Below the pieces are notes generated by a model, which was not told the DNA's origin, did not search any database, and worked only from the letters and a program-made list of their open reading frames with translations. Positions 24,224-34,600 of a stretch of 64,000 nt of DNA are shown piece by piece. Numbering within the stretch: the stretch's first letter is position 1; each line of letters starts with the position of its first letter. Origin of the DNA: JAMWDF01 sp964645405 (lineage in GTDB: Bacteria; Ratteibacteria; UBA8468; B48-G9; DSTR01); NCBI GenBank assembly GCA_964645405.1, contig CAZYCA010000042.1, positions 124,001-188,000 of the forward strand, read 5' to 3'. The translations under genes were made by a program, and so were the position numbers.

Positions 24224-27001
24224 TTATTCTTCACAGATAAATTTTACCTCAGACCAGACTGCCTGGTCATTGCTGGTATTATAGCCGCTGGGTCCACAAT
24301 CTACTGCCAGACTGAGCAGAATTGTTTGCCCGCTAAATTTCTCCAGGACAACTTTACCAGGTGTCCACCCCTGCTTGTTTGGTTCACTGAAATACCTCCA
24401 GACTTCCTCACCATTAACCCGGACCACAAAGTTTACTCCGTCCCCTAACCCTCCGTATCTGCCCATGTTAAAGGAAAGCTGTAACCCCTTTGCCTTCGGG
24501 AGAGTGATAAGATTATCCAGAGAAAATTCAGATTCTTTTCCTCCGATAGGCGGGAAAACCTGATAACCAGAAGCTCTCTTCCCGGCAAACGACAGGTCAC
24601 GGCGGCTAACAGGTTTTTCCAGACGTAAAAGCTGTCCCTGGCTTACTATGCCTGCTTTCCAGAAACTTAAATTTTGTGCTTCTCCCAGATTTATCATTTC
24701 TGGCTGACTGCCGAAAAGCAGGTGTCCTGGAGCCTGAATCTCTACTTTTCCTTCTTCTGCCCCGGTAGGATTGGATACAGAAAAAAATGACCAGTCAGCT
24801 GGTTTCTTCTGCCAGAAAATTTCTCCTTTTCCTTCCCCGCCAATCTGTACCAGACAGTAACGTTCAGTCAGTCTGCTTCCTCTGATAAATAAACCTTCAC
24901 TAATCTTTGTAATCCTGACTGTGGATTGCGGTGGACTTCCCGGGAAAAGACAGTACCAGGCATCAGGGTTAAGACCAATCGGTCCTTTCTCATCATAAGC
25001 CAGCCAGTTATCAATATAAACAGGCTGGTGAAAATTTACCCTGAAACTTTTTGTGATACGCGCATATCTCAGTTTGTCCCCGGATTTGCTTTCTTCCAGA
25101 CAGTAAGTACTCTCTTCAGGACGGAAAAACTTAACTACCCTGCCCTGCGGATTCCTAAGGTAACTGACAACGCCAGCCTGCCACTTTTCCGGGAAATAAG
25201 GACGAAAACCCTCACTCCACAGTTTTGCCCTTTCCAGCACAACTCTGGCTTCACTGGTGCAGTCGTCTGCAGAAGTTGTCCAGACAGCAGCAGCACCAAT
25301 CACTTCCTCAATATTCTGCGACTGATGAAACTTCAGAGTATCCCGAATGGGAATATGGTGAGGCCAGTGGATACAATAATCACTGAAAAGATAGGATAGT
25401 AACGGATGTGGTTGCTGGGGTCGGGAAATAAATTCTCTGTGCTGCTGACTTCCCCAGGCAAGGTATCCAGTAATACCGAAATCCTCTGTAATTGCATTGA
25501 CAATGTTCCAGTACTCACCACCAATGGCTGCCCGGGGAACTTTCTCCCTGATGGCTCTTTCTACACCGATGACTGCCTCATTGAAAGTTTTACCCTCTAC
25601 CAGCCCACAACTACCCAGGGAGCAACCAGTTACATCCTGATAAAAGTAATCAATCCCGTAAATCTCCTGTAACTTTGCCATCTGCGAGGAATAAAATTCC
25701 CGCCATTTACTGCTACCAGGATGAATATAAACCAGCCAGTGTTTTTTCCTTTCCTCAGGATTAGCTGCTGGCTCGGGCTTTTTCTGGTAGGGCGCGTTGT
25801 AGTAATACTGTAAATCATAGTCCTGCATAATAGTCGGATGTGTTTCCTGGTCAACCAGTGCCAGACTGGTATAGATTCCATAACGGTAACCGTAAGAGTG
25901 AGCCAGTTTTATGTAATTTATATGTTTTTCACTGATCTGGCCTGTGGGGGGCAACCGGTATTCAGGAATTCTCCGGTTAAAGTTATCTAAAAAACCCCAG
26001 TTCATAATCAAAACTTTCTTTGGCTCAATAATTTCCGCCATCTTTTTCATCTCCTCCTCTCCTGGCGTTGCTGGCCAGATGAGGGCAATTTCATCTACCC
26101 AGGAGGAACTTCTTTTATTTCTTGGGACCATTTTGAAAGTGTCAACCATCCATTCTTTGTATCTTTTCGCTGGCTCCTGCCAGGAATTCCCATAAGTATT
26201 AAAATGCCAGACACAGGAAGTTATTTCTTTTTTCTCTTCATAGGGAGCATCACCAAGATACTCAAAATTGAGAGCCTGTCCTTCATCCCCGTTATAACGT
26301 CGGAAATACTTTCCTCTCAGCGCCGGGTCTTCAGCCCAGACAGCGAAATATCCCTTTTCTGGCAATTCACCAATGATTAAACCCGCACACCAGAAAACTG
26401 AGCCACTGGCTAAACTTATAATCTTACCCCTGCCATAATCAGGTTCCCACCTCTGACCGCTGAAGTAGGGAGTAATAAAGGAAACATCGTTTCTCAGGTT
26501 TAAAACAGAAAAAGCTGTCCCGAAGACACCACCTTTATTATTTTTTCCTGTCTGCCGCAGACACAAATCCCCGCTTTTCTTTTCTACAGTAAACTCCTGG
26601 ATAAGGCTTGCCTCCGGAGCATCCTTTAATCCCTGGTAAATGAGCCTGATACCATCTGGAATCCTCTCTGCTTTTGGTTCTGAAAAAACCGGATGCTGGT
26701 TAGGAAACTTTTGCGGTATATTCCAGGAAGTCCAGGGATGATGCTGGTCTTTTGTCGTCTCCTCACCTTGCTCCAGCCAGCCCACACCTTCCGGTAACTG
26801 ACCTGGTTTCATTACTTCTTCCTTTGACCAGTTCCTCTCCCCTGGCAGAAATGATTTCATCCTTACCAGATTACCGTTTTTCCAGACTACTTCATACCTT
26901 TCTGTTTTTACTGTCAGTATCCCTGATTCAAACTTGAAGTTTGCTTCTGCTATTAAGAGAGTAGAAACTGTAAAGTAAAGAATAAATGCTTTCCCGCGCA
27001 T
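24224..27001 (-). CDS. Large exported glycoside-hydrolase-like protein (DUF6259-like)
   Basis: A 925-residue protein with a signal peptide (residues 1-19). The N-terminal third is beta-sandwich-like. The middle (about 310-590) looks like a TIM barrel: strand motifs KVLIMNWGFLDN, YGIYTSLALV, IDYFYQDVTG (possible catalytic Asp) and IGGEYWN (possible acid/base Glu). The C-terminal 150 residues resemble an NPCBM-like carbohydrate-binding beta domain (DGVNFVVRVNGEEVW, then AVDCGPSG and DQAVWSEVKF). This arrangement matches uncharacterised DUF6259-type glycosidase relatives, as far as I can judge without a search. AGGAGGAAC precedes ATG 27001. It is flanked by a related operon member upstream and galT downstream. 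Confidence 0.7.
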   Translation of the reverse strand: MRGKAFILYFTVSTLLIAEANFKFESGILTVKTERYEVVWKNGNLVRMKSFLPGERNWSKEEVMKPGQLPEGVGWLEQGEETTKDQHHPWTSWNIPQKFPNQHPVFSEPKAERIPDGIRLIYQGLKDAPEASLIQEFTVEKKSGDLCLRQTGKNNKGGVFGTAFSVLNLRNDVSFITPYFSGQRWEPDYGRGKIISLASGSVFWCAGLIIGELPEKGYFAVWAEDPALRGKYFRRYNGDEGQALNFEYLGDAPYEEKKEITSCVWHFNTYGNSWQEPAKRYKEWMVDTFKMVPRNKRSSSWVDEIALIWPATPGEEEMKKMAEIIEPKKVLIMNWGFLDNFNRRIPEYRLPPTGQISEKHINYIKLAHSYGYRYGIYTSLALVDQETHPTIMQDYDLQYYYNAPYQKKPEPAANPEERKKHWLVYIHPGSSKWREFYSSQMAKLQEIYGIDYFYQDVTGCSLGSCGLVEGKTFNEAVIGVERAIREKVPRAAIGGEYWNIVNAITEDFGITGYLAWGSQQHREFISRPQQPHPLLSYLFSDYCIHWPHHIPIRDTLKFHQSQNIEEVIGAAAVWTTSADDCTSEARVVLERAKLWSEGFRPYFPEKWQAGVVSYLRNPQGRVVKFFRPEESTYCLEESKSGDKLRYARITKSFRVNFHQPVYIDNWLAYDEKGPIGLNPDAWYCLFPGSPPQSTVRITKISEGLFIRGSRLTERYCLVQIGGEGKGEIFWQKKPADWSFFSVSNPTGAEEGKVEIQAPGHLLFGSQPEMINLGEAQNLSFWKAGIVSQGQLLRLEKPVSRRDLSFAGKRASGYQVFPPIGGKESEFSLDNLITLPKAKGLQLSFNMGRYGGLGDGVNFVVRVNGEEVWRYFSEPNKQGWTPGKVVLEKFSGQTILLSLAVDCGPSGYNTSNDQAVWSEVKFICEE

Positions 27002-27013
27002 AGTTCCTCCTGT

Positions 27014-30000
27014 TTATGGTGAATCGCTGAAAATTTCTATCATCCTTAAATCCCTTGCGCAAACCGGGAGAAACAAGGTGTTATCCGTGCAACCCGAAAG
27101 ATTTTCTTCAGTTAAAACATCTCTAACTTTCAGCTGACCGTTGCCAGGAAAAATTTTCCCCAGTTTGAGTTTAGCCAGCTGCCAGCAGTCATCAGAATTG
27201 AAGAGAACCAGAAGCCCTTTACTCTGCCCATAATGAAGAATAAACTTCACTGTCTCAGGAGTCACCGAGACAGGACTGTCGCCCTGCCAGTAGTAAGCAA
27301 CCTTCATTTTTTTTAAATCAAAAGAAAATCTCTTTTCCTGTAACCATTTCACCAGTTCTGGATACAAACAATGGGCAGGCCAGACTGTGGAATCGTGAAC
27401 CATAAAATAACCAACCATATCAAAAATGGAGGCAGGCGCAGGAGCATAACGTTTCTCAAACTCAGGCAGAAGGTCCGGAATAAAACCGAACTGAATACCA
27501 GTATGCTGTGCCTGCATCTTCCCTTCCGGGAGAAGTTTACTGTAAAACTCAAAAACCTTCTGTGGACCAGAACCATAGTTTTCTCCATCCCAGAAGATAT
27601 CAATGAAACCTATAAAGGGAATGGGTATCTGGTTGGAGGAATGCCATCTGATAAAAGAATACCCGTGCTGTTGCACAAAGATGTTGTACATTCTTTTCAT
27701 CATGTTTCTCATGGCAAAAATTGGTAACCGACCAGTCCATTCTCCTTTGTAATTGATGTAACCGCATCTATGGTGACTGCTGGCACATCTGGTAAGGGGC
27801 TGGTCCAGATAAATGGCTCCCAGTCCTGTTTCTTTAACCAGTTTTGCCAGTTGCCACAGGTAATAATCCTGGAAGTCAGAGGCAGGACAAAGGCTTGCTA
27901 TCCCCTGGGGTTGAAATTTCTTGCCGTACCATGACCCTTCAGCTGTGTGTCTTCCTGAAGGTAAAGTTAAAGCTTCCTGTATTGTTGTTTTCCGCCAGAC
28001 TGGTTCAAAAAGAAGCATTTCCCTGTGCTTTAAACCAGGATTTTCTATCAAGCCAAAATAACTTTCGTAAAACCGGTAAAGGCCATGGAAAACAATAGAG
28101 GAACACGGCATCACCTCTTTCCCCTGGCTTCTTGCCTGCTGCACATGCTGCCTGGCTTTCTCCGGATGGGAGAAAAAAGGATAGTATTGCCCATCACCCC
28201 AGAACCAGCGCCAGTCCACTGCCTCACAGTAACCTTTCCGCCGGAAATCTGCTGGCCTGGGTTTAACCGGAGTGGCACCAAAACCGAAAACATACCGCAG
28301 TACTCTTTCCAGAAGAAAGGGTTTATCTCCTAATTTAATGGTTAGAAGACGTTGTTTGCCGCCAGCTGGACCAAGTTTTTCAATCTCTTCCTCATCTTTA
28401 ACAGGCCAGTTTTCCAGACTTTCCGCAAACCAGGAAAAACCAGCTGTAGTGTCTCCAAACCAGAGAATCTCTCTGAAAAAATTGAGAGAAAGACCTTTTT
28501 CTGGAATTATCCCGGAATCTGAGGCTGGAGCATGACCGGAAACTCCTGAGGTGTAGTGATAAAGATGACAGCAATCAGAAGAAAGAGGAATAACAAGATT
28601 TATCCCGGTTAAAATAGTCTTTTCTTCCGGACAACTTATTTTCAACTCTGCCTTAGCCATGCCGTCAAACTCATAATCAGTAATTATTTCTACCTGGAAA
28701 GGACCAGTCTCTGATTTTGTTTTTACTCTTACAAGCCCTGCGTTTATCTTTTCTGTCTCCACCTTTGCCTTAGAAACCAGAAACTGCTTTCCCTTTGTTT
28801 TCAGAAGCAGATAAGGTGCCTTCCCTATCAATGTTTTGCCCTGGCTTATTACCGTGGCAGGGAAAAGAGACTCCTGGTACTCGTATGTTCTTCCCCAGCA
28901 ACTTATTTTCTGACCTTCTACTTCCATGGGTGACCAGGGCGGGGGAACATTCTCTGATAATCCTGCTTTTTCTTCCTTCCAGCGGCTGCTTTCTAAAAGT
29001 GTTTCTCCCAGTTGTTGGGCTGACCATCTCCGGTTGTAAGCTTCTTCTGCTGCTTTTTCTTCTTGCTGTGGCTTTTTAACTGATTCAACCTTCTCTACTC
29101 TCATACCCTGCCTGAGAGTGGGCTCTGACTCAGGGAAGAGAATGCTGTGATAGAAGATGTTAATCCCTTTTTCTTTAACAGCAATAACTACCCTGCCAGA
29201 AGATAAACCACCTGTACCAGCTGAAAGAAAAACTTCTACCTTTTTTCCTGCAGGAACAACCAGACTTTTTGTTTGCCCGCTTCTGGCAAGTACATCTTTT
29301 TCCCCGTAAAGTTCCAGGCACACAATTATTTCTCTTTTTTTCTCTCCTCCTGAAACCTGCACAGGTACAGAAATTTTTTCTTTTTCTACAAGCAGCGGTC
29401 CTGGTTTAATACTGAAGGAATCAGAACCAAAAATCAAACGGCCAAAAGAACCAGTATCGTTATAACGTTGTGTCCAGCACCAGCCCGCATCAGCATCAGT
29501 ATTAACCATGTTGAAGGTCCAGACATCCCCGGGCACCGGCACAGGTGTACCAATCCCCAAAAAGTCTGCCCGAAACTCTGCTGTCCACTCTTTCTCCGTA
29601 ACCACTGCTTTCCAGTCCCATCTCCCGTTCCATCTTAAATCCAGCATTTTCAAATCAGCCTGGTCAGAAGCAGGATTCCCTATCAGCTGACAGAAATCAG
29701 GTGTTCCGGTAAAAGGTGGATGAATAAAAATCTCCCAGGATTCTTCACCCCATAACGGCATATCAAATAATTTCCAGCTTCTGTAATTGAGTTTTCCGGA
29801 ATAAGGTGTACGCACCAGTAGATACAGATACTTTTTATCGTAACCGAGGAAAACGGTAATTTTCTCTGCTTTTATGTGTCCGGCATTACCCCGCAGAGAA
29901 CAGAACCAGCCTAACTTTGTCAGGTTATCCCATTCTCCTGGTTCAATCTCACCGTCAATGGTAGGCGGCTTCTTTACCAGGGGTACCAGCACAGTGTTGG

Positions 30001-30670
30001 GATGAAATTCAGGTAGCCCCTGATACAGGCAGCGGTAGCGATGACGAATATCAGAAGGTAAGTCCTCGCTTATCTCCAGAGAAGAAAAACTGTTCCCGGC
30101 ACCTTTCAAACTAAATTCTCTGACAGAACCAGAAGTTAATTTCACCGCATTTCTGCTGGCAGGAAAACCATCTACCCAGAGGGAAAAATTCCTGCCCTCA
30201 AAAACAAGACAGATATAGTGCCACAGTGGTCGTTCTTCTTTCATCCAGGGTTGTTTACCCCAGCCGTAAACAGGGTAACATACAAGCTGGTTCTGGCTTT
30301 CTTCCAGAACAATGTATCTGCCTTCAGTTTTTTTCCTGATTTGCAAATAGTAGCTTTTATCACCTTTCCTGAAGCTGCTAAGAAGAACTGAAGAATTGCT
30401 GCCACTTCTCTCGCTGACAGGTTTCACCCAGAAATCTATAAAAAGCCTTTCCTTCTCAGGCAAATGCCAGATTAGACTTGCTCCTGGAGCAAGGACAATA
30501 GCCTGCTGGTCAGGGAATCTGCCTTTCTGCAAAGTAATCCCGTCTTTGTTTTCTATGAAGGCAGAAGAAGGCAGACAATCCAGTCGCTCGCGCACAGGAA
30601 AAATAGTATCAGAAAGACCCACAGTTATTGAAAAAAGAAAAATAGCCAGAGCCAAACTTTTGTTCACCAT
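27014..30670 (-). CDS. Very large exported glycan-active-like protein with LamG- and CBM9-like domains
   Basis: A 1218-residue protein read from ATG 30670, which has a GGGGATAAA ribosome binding site; an in-frame TTG eight codons upstream is less likely. A signal peptide covers residues 1-21. Residues 35-215 look like a LamG/concanavalin sandwich (IDFWVKPVS, WHYICLVFEG). Residues 235-420 look like a CBM9-type domain (PTIDGEIEPGEWDNL). From about 560 onward it aligns by eye with the proteins at 31614 and 41170 (pattern P-P-W/F-x-P-x-E-V, then LELDYDG- and FAWE-like segments). This is a putative glycosidase of the DUF6067/GH123-like type; the catalytic residues were not identified. It begins 13 nt after the pseudopilin stop. 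Confidence 0.7.
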   Translation of the reverse strand: MVNKSLALAIFLFSITVGLSDTIFPVRERLDCLPSSAFIENKDGITLQKGRFPDQQAIVLAPGASLIWHLPEKERLFIDFWVKPVSERSGSNSSVLLSSFRKGDKSYYLQIRKKTEGRYIVLEESQNQLVCYPVYGWGKQPWMKEERPLWHYICLVFEGRNFSLWVDGFPASRNAVKLTSGSVREFSLKGAGNSFSSLEISEDLPSDIRHRYRCLYQGLPEFHPNTVLVPLVKKPPTIDGEIEPGEWDNLTKLGWFCSLRGNAGHIKAEKITVFLGYDKKYLYLLVRTPYSGKLNYRSWKLFDMPLWGEESWEIFIHPPFTGTPDFCQLIGNPASDQADLKMLDLRWNGRWDWKAVVTEKEWTAEFRADFLGIGTPVPVPGDVWTFNMVNTDADAGWCWTQRYNDTGSFGRLIFGSDSFSIKPGPLLVEKEKISVPVQVSGGEKKREIIVCLELYGEKDVLARSGQTKSLVVPAGKKVEVFLSAGTGGLSSGRVVIAVKEKGINIFYHSILFPESEPTLRQGMRVEKVESVKKPQQEEKAAEEAYNRRWSAQQLGETLLESSRWKEEKAGLSENVPPPWSPMEVEGQKISCWGRTYEYQESLFPATVISQGKTLIGKAPYLLLKTKGKQFLVSKAKVETEKINAGLVRVKTKSETGPFQVEIITDYEFDGMAKAELKISCPEEKTILTGINLVIPLSSDCCHLYHYTSGVSGHAPASDSGIIPEKGLSLNFFREILWFGDTTAGFSWFAESLENWPVKDEEEIEKLGPAGGKQRLLTIKLGDKPFLLERVLRYVFGFGATPVKPRPADFRRKGYCEAVDWRWFWGDGQYYPFFSHPEKARQHVQQARSQGKEVMPCSSIVFHGLYRFYESYFGLIENPGLKHREMLLFEPVWRKTTIQEALTLPSGRHTAEGSWYGKKFQPQGIASLCPASDFQDYYLWQLAKLVKETGLGAIYLDQPLTRCASSHHRCGYINYKGEWTGRLPIFAMRNMMKRMYNIFVQQHGYSFIRWHSSNQIPIPFIGFIDIFWDGENYGSGPQKVFEFYSKLLPEGKMQAQHTGIQFGFIPDLLPEFEKRYAPAPASIFDMVGYFMVHDSTVWPAHCLYPELVKWLQEKRFSFDLKKMKVAYYWQGDSPVSVTPETVKFILHYGQSKGLLVLFNSDDCWQLAKLKLGKIFPGNGQLKVRDVLTEENLSGCTDNTLFLPVCARDLRMIEIFSDSP

Positions 30671-30683
30671 TTTATCCCCGCGT

Positions 30684-31298
30684 TTACTGACCAATCATAT
30701 AGGAAGAAGTTGGACTTCCGTGCCAGGGAGAAGCCATATAATTAGCGCTGGCACCCACAGGTACCCGTGCTTTAGGCCACCATTCGCAGTGAAAATCACA
30801 GAACAGAATGTTGGTTCCTTCGGTGTGCCTGAAAACTGGTGAGATGGTATGGGAATTCTGATAATTTCTGGAATCAAAAAGATAGCCTGTCCGGGAAGGA
30901 TAGTCAATACGATCCAGTTTAGCCCATTTGTATCCAGCAGGAATGTTAGCGATAAAACCGTTCATACCATAATGATACTTGCTGCCATCGTAAATATTCA
31001 GTTCTCTTCGTTCAGACGGACAGGAGAAAAGACGTTTGATATCCCGGTGGTAGACTGTGAAGAGATTACAGAACTGTGCCCACATATAAGATGGTGGAAT
31101 CCTGGGCGTGACCATGTATCCATCATAATCAGAAGCATACATGGCAAAGATAATCCCCCATTGTTTCATATTGGAAAGACACCTTGCCTGCCTGGCTTTT
31201 TCCCGGGCAAGAGAAAGTGCTGGTAAAAGCAAAGCTGCTAAAATAGCAATAATCGCAACCACCACTAAAAGCTCAATCAATGTAAACCCTTTCCTCAT
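30684..31298 (-). CDS. Type II-type pseudopilin, H-X9-D family (1 of 5)
   Basis: A 204-residue protein with a type IV prepilin leader MRKGFTLIELLVVVAIIAIL. Cleavage is expected after the glycine, with E5 of the mature protein conserved, followed by one hydrophobic helix. A globular domain ends with the H-x9-D signature (RHTEGTNILFCDF); here the usual DG is DF. Such proteins are secreted by a type II/type IV pilus-like assembly machine, which is not in this window. It leads an operon of two large exported proteins and galT. Its first 60 bases are almost identical to those of the three pseudopilins near 45-47 kb. Confidence 0.93.
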   Translation of the reverse strand: MRKGFTLIELLVVVAIIAILAALLLPALSLAREKARQARCLSNMKQWGIIFAMYASDYDGYMVTPRIPPSYMWAQFCNLFTVYHRDIKRLFSCPSERRELNIYDGSKYHYGMNGFIANIPAGYKWAKLDRIDYPSRTGYLFDSRNYQNSHTISPVFRHTEGTNILFCDFHCEWWPKARVPVGASANYMASPWHGSPTSSYMIGQ

Positions 31299-31320
31299 AT
31301 CCCCCCTTGTTTATATGGAC

Positions 31321-31349
31321 ATTATACACCCCATTTCCGGCCGTGACAA
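31321..31349 (-). promoter_or_regulatory. Sigma-70 promoter of the 31298-23178 operon
   Basis: On the minus strand TTGTCA (31344-31349) and a perfect TATAAT (31321-31326) are 17 bases apart. Transcription would begin near 31314, placing a G-rich ribosome binding site directly before the pseudopilin ATG at 31298. Confidence 0.72.
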
Positions 31350-31556
31350 TCTGTATTACCCCTTGTTGTTTTGCAAATATTGTATTGCCCTGGAAAGATT
31401 TGTTTTTCCCGCCTCTTTTCCTGAAGTTTTTTCTACCTTTTTTCAGAGGACGCGGGTGGATTCAAAATCTTTTTTTTCATCTCTTTTTTTAAAGAAGAAA
31501 CTGAATTCAAAAACAGGAGACCTTTTACCGGCTGAGTTTATTCACAAAATGAATTT

Positions 31557-31585
31557 TTTATTGGCAGTGGTGATTAAGGTATAAT
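31557..31585 (+). promoter_or_regulatory. Probable promoter of the glycyl-radical enzyme operon
   Basis: A perfect TATAAT lies at 31580-31585. With 17-base spacing the -35 box is TTTATT (31557-31562), a weak match; a TTGGCA at 31561 would leave only 13 bases. A strong -10 with a poor -35 suggests dependence on an activator, which is inference. AGGAGG (31603-31608) precedes ATG 31614. Confidence 0.5.
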
Positions 31586-31613
31586 AGGACTCTGTAACTG
31601 ACAGGAGGAAGGA

Positions 31614-34600
31614 ATGAGGAAAAATTTTTCTCGGTTTGCAGTTTTAGTTTTTTTTCCCTTTTTAACCTGTCTGGTTTCTTCTGAAGATTTAAATAAACCA
31701 CGGTACCGGCCACAATTTATCATTCCTTATCTGAAGCAACCACCTGTGCTGGATGGAGAAATAAGAGAAGATGAATGGCAGGCAATGAAAATCAAAGGCC
31801 TTATTTCTCAGAGGAGACCAAACCGGTTAGAATTCCGGGATGTAGAAGCCTGGATGGGCTGGGATGAGAAAAATCTCTATATTGCGGTGAAATCTGTTTA
31901 CCACCCTGAATGTGGCCTGATTACGAAAGCCCAACCATTACCGGGTGATACTGATGCTTCTTTCAAGGAAGGCGATGACACCCTGGAATTTTTCTTTGCA
32001 CCTGATGTCACTATTGACGGTAACACCCTAAAAGCTGGAAAAATTTACCAGATTATCATGAATGCCAACCAGGCTATTTACGATATTATGACTGATACCA
32101 GAAGCGGAACTTTCCAGACAGGATGGAGGGTTAAACAAAAATCAGCCCATCAAATCAAAGACGGTTACTGGCAGGCAGAAATTGCCCTGGATTTATCTTC
32201 TTTTGAAATCAAAGATATCAACGGCTGGTGGGGATTTCGTATCTGCCGCAACTTTAAGAATCCCTGGGACCAGTCACGGCTGGGTATTAATGTGCTGGCT
32301 TTTGCCAGTCCAGAGACCATGCCGCTGATGAAACTTTCTCCTCTGGCACCAGTAGTTAAACACCACAGTGTTTACAAGGAAAAAGAAAAAAAAGTATCCC
32401 TTAAACTAACTCTAACTAACACTACCAGCCAGCCTGTTTCGCTGCGGGCGGTTCTCGGACATAATCCTGTTAACCAGCCTCGTTATGAAAAAAAGGCAGA
32501 ACTTCTGCTTAATCCTGGTGAAAGCCAGGAGCTTGTCTATGAAGTTCCTGTTTCTGACCCCTCAACTTACAGTGCTGTTTCTGCAATTGATGTCACCTCA
32601 CCTGATGGTTCTACTGTTTACTATCGCCGTGATTTCCTCTGGGATGCCCAGGCACCAGAGCAAATCTGGGTTCCTGTTCCCAGGCCTGATATAAAAGCGG
32701 TCACCCTGAATCTGGCTTATTATCCCAGCAAGAATAAACTGCTTCTGCAGGCATCGTTCAAAAACCTTGCTGGCAGGGAGAATGTGAAGAAGGCACTGGT
32801 GGAAGTCTTACCTGCTGCAGGAGGAAAAAGAATTGCCTGGAAAAAAATTGAAAGCTTCAAGGACTATGGCCTGGAGGCAGCTCTGGATTTACCTGCCAGT
32901 ATCAGGGGGGAATATAAGGTGCAGCTTTCTCTTTCCGGAGATACCAGTTTACCCACAGAACCGGTGGTAGAATACTTTGAAAGGGAGCATTTCCCCTGGG
33001 AAGGAAATCGTATTGGTACCAGTAGTAAGGTCATTCCTCCTTTTACACCGATTCAAGTTGACAAAGCAAAAAGTACAGCCTCAGTGGTTCTCCGCCATTA
33101 TACCTTCACTCCAGAAGGATTATGGCAGAAGGTGGAAGCAGATGGTAAACAGCTTCTGGCAGCACCTATGACTCTGGAACTGGTGCAAAACGGAAAGTTA
33201 CATCTTCTTACTGGTAAGGGTGTTCACTTTACCAGAATTCGTCCGGAGCAAATCAGCGGGAAAGCAGATTTTTCCGGTGGCGAAATTAAGGGAACGACAA
33301 GCCTGGAACTTGATTATGACGGTATGATGAAAGTCAGGTTACACCTGAAACAGCATGGGACCAGCCCGATAGAAAGGCTCACCCTGATAATTCCCGTGAA
33401 AACAGAAACAGCCCGGCTGATGCATGTCTGCGGCGATGGTCTTCGTTTCAATTATGGAGGGGCTGTCCCTGAGGGCGAAGGAGTTATCTGGGAAAGTAAA
33501 AATGCTTCCAGGAATCTCCTGCTTGGCACCTTCATCCCCTATGTGTGGCTGGGAGAGGAAAGAAGGGGATTATGCTGGTTTGCGGAAAATGATTATAACT
33601 GGATTCTTGATGATAAAAAATCTGCCCTTGTGATGGAAAGAAAATCCGGCACGGTTTTCCTGAAAGTGCACCTGGTTAACCGGCCGGGTGTTTTCCCCAA
33701 ACCTGTGGAAATTACCTTTGGGCTCATGGCATCACCAGCAAAACCTTTACCGGAAAAACCAGCCTGGCAGAAAACAACCTTTAATGCGCCCTCGGAATAT
33801 CCAGTCAGGGTGCACGGCTCCAGTTTCTACTGGAATGGACAGATGTATGCTAATTTTCCTCAAAACCGGGATTTTGAAACCATCCGCAAAGTAGCCCGGG
33901 CGAACAAAGAGGGTAAGGTTGATAAGGAATATTTCCAGCGGCTGATAGATAGCTGGTCACCAGAAACCCATGACTTAGATTTTAACTACAACAAAGCCCA
34001 TATACTGAGCGGCTCCAATCCAGGGAATTATAAAGGGGTTATTCCCTACACCAATCTCCGGGGAGATTTAACCTGGATACCAGAATGGCGTACTTTCCAG
34101 GACGAATGGTCCTACAGTTTGTTCCGGAAAAGAACAACTGATAAGAACAGAAAGAAAGGCAGTACTGACTTTACCATCATTCCTGTACCTTCCCGTCAGG
34201 ATTTCCTTCTCTATTATTACCAGAAATTTCTGGAAAACGGGTTTGATGGGATTTACTGGGATAACATTTATCTTCAATCCTCTTTTAACCCATTTTACGG
34301 ACCGGTTTATCAACGAGCAGACGGTCAAAAGCAGCCATATGTGGATATCTTCCATTCCAGGCAGCTTCTGAAAAGAACGATGACTTTAGCTTATGAAATG
34401 GGTAAACCAAATCTTTCTATGGTACATATGACCAACGCTAATCTCATTCCTATCTTCAGTTTTGCTGGCTCCCTTCTGGGCTGGGAATGGAAGTATGGAC
34501 TGACTGATTTTCAGGATAGATTCTCGCCAGAGTATATCCGGGCAGTCAATCTTCCTTTCAATACCGGATGTATCCCGGTACAGTTAGGCGGGATTCACGG

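Larger units (their letters stand above)
31299..31613. other. Divergent intergenic region between pseudopilin and glycyl-radical operons
   Basis: A 315-base non-coding stretch between two divergent operons. It holds one strong minus-strand promoter and a weaker plus-strand promoter (listed separately). The middle (about 31400-31540) is AT-rich with runs of T. I see no RNA gene, no clear inverted-repeat operator and no open frame with a credible start. Confidence 0.7.

Noticed and set aside
31561..31585. TTGGCA-TATAAT pair as the promoter of the glycyl radical operon
   Set aside because: The spacer is only 13 bases; the 17-base spaced TTTATT alternative is geometrically better, though its -35 is weak.
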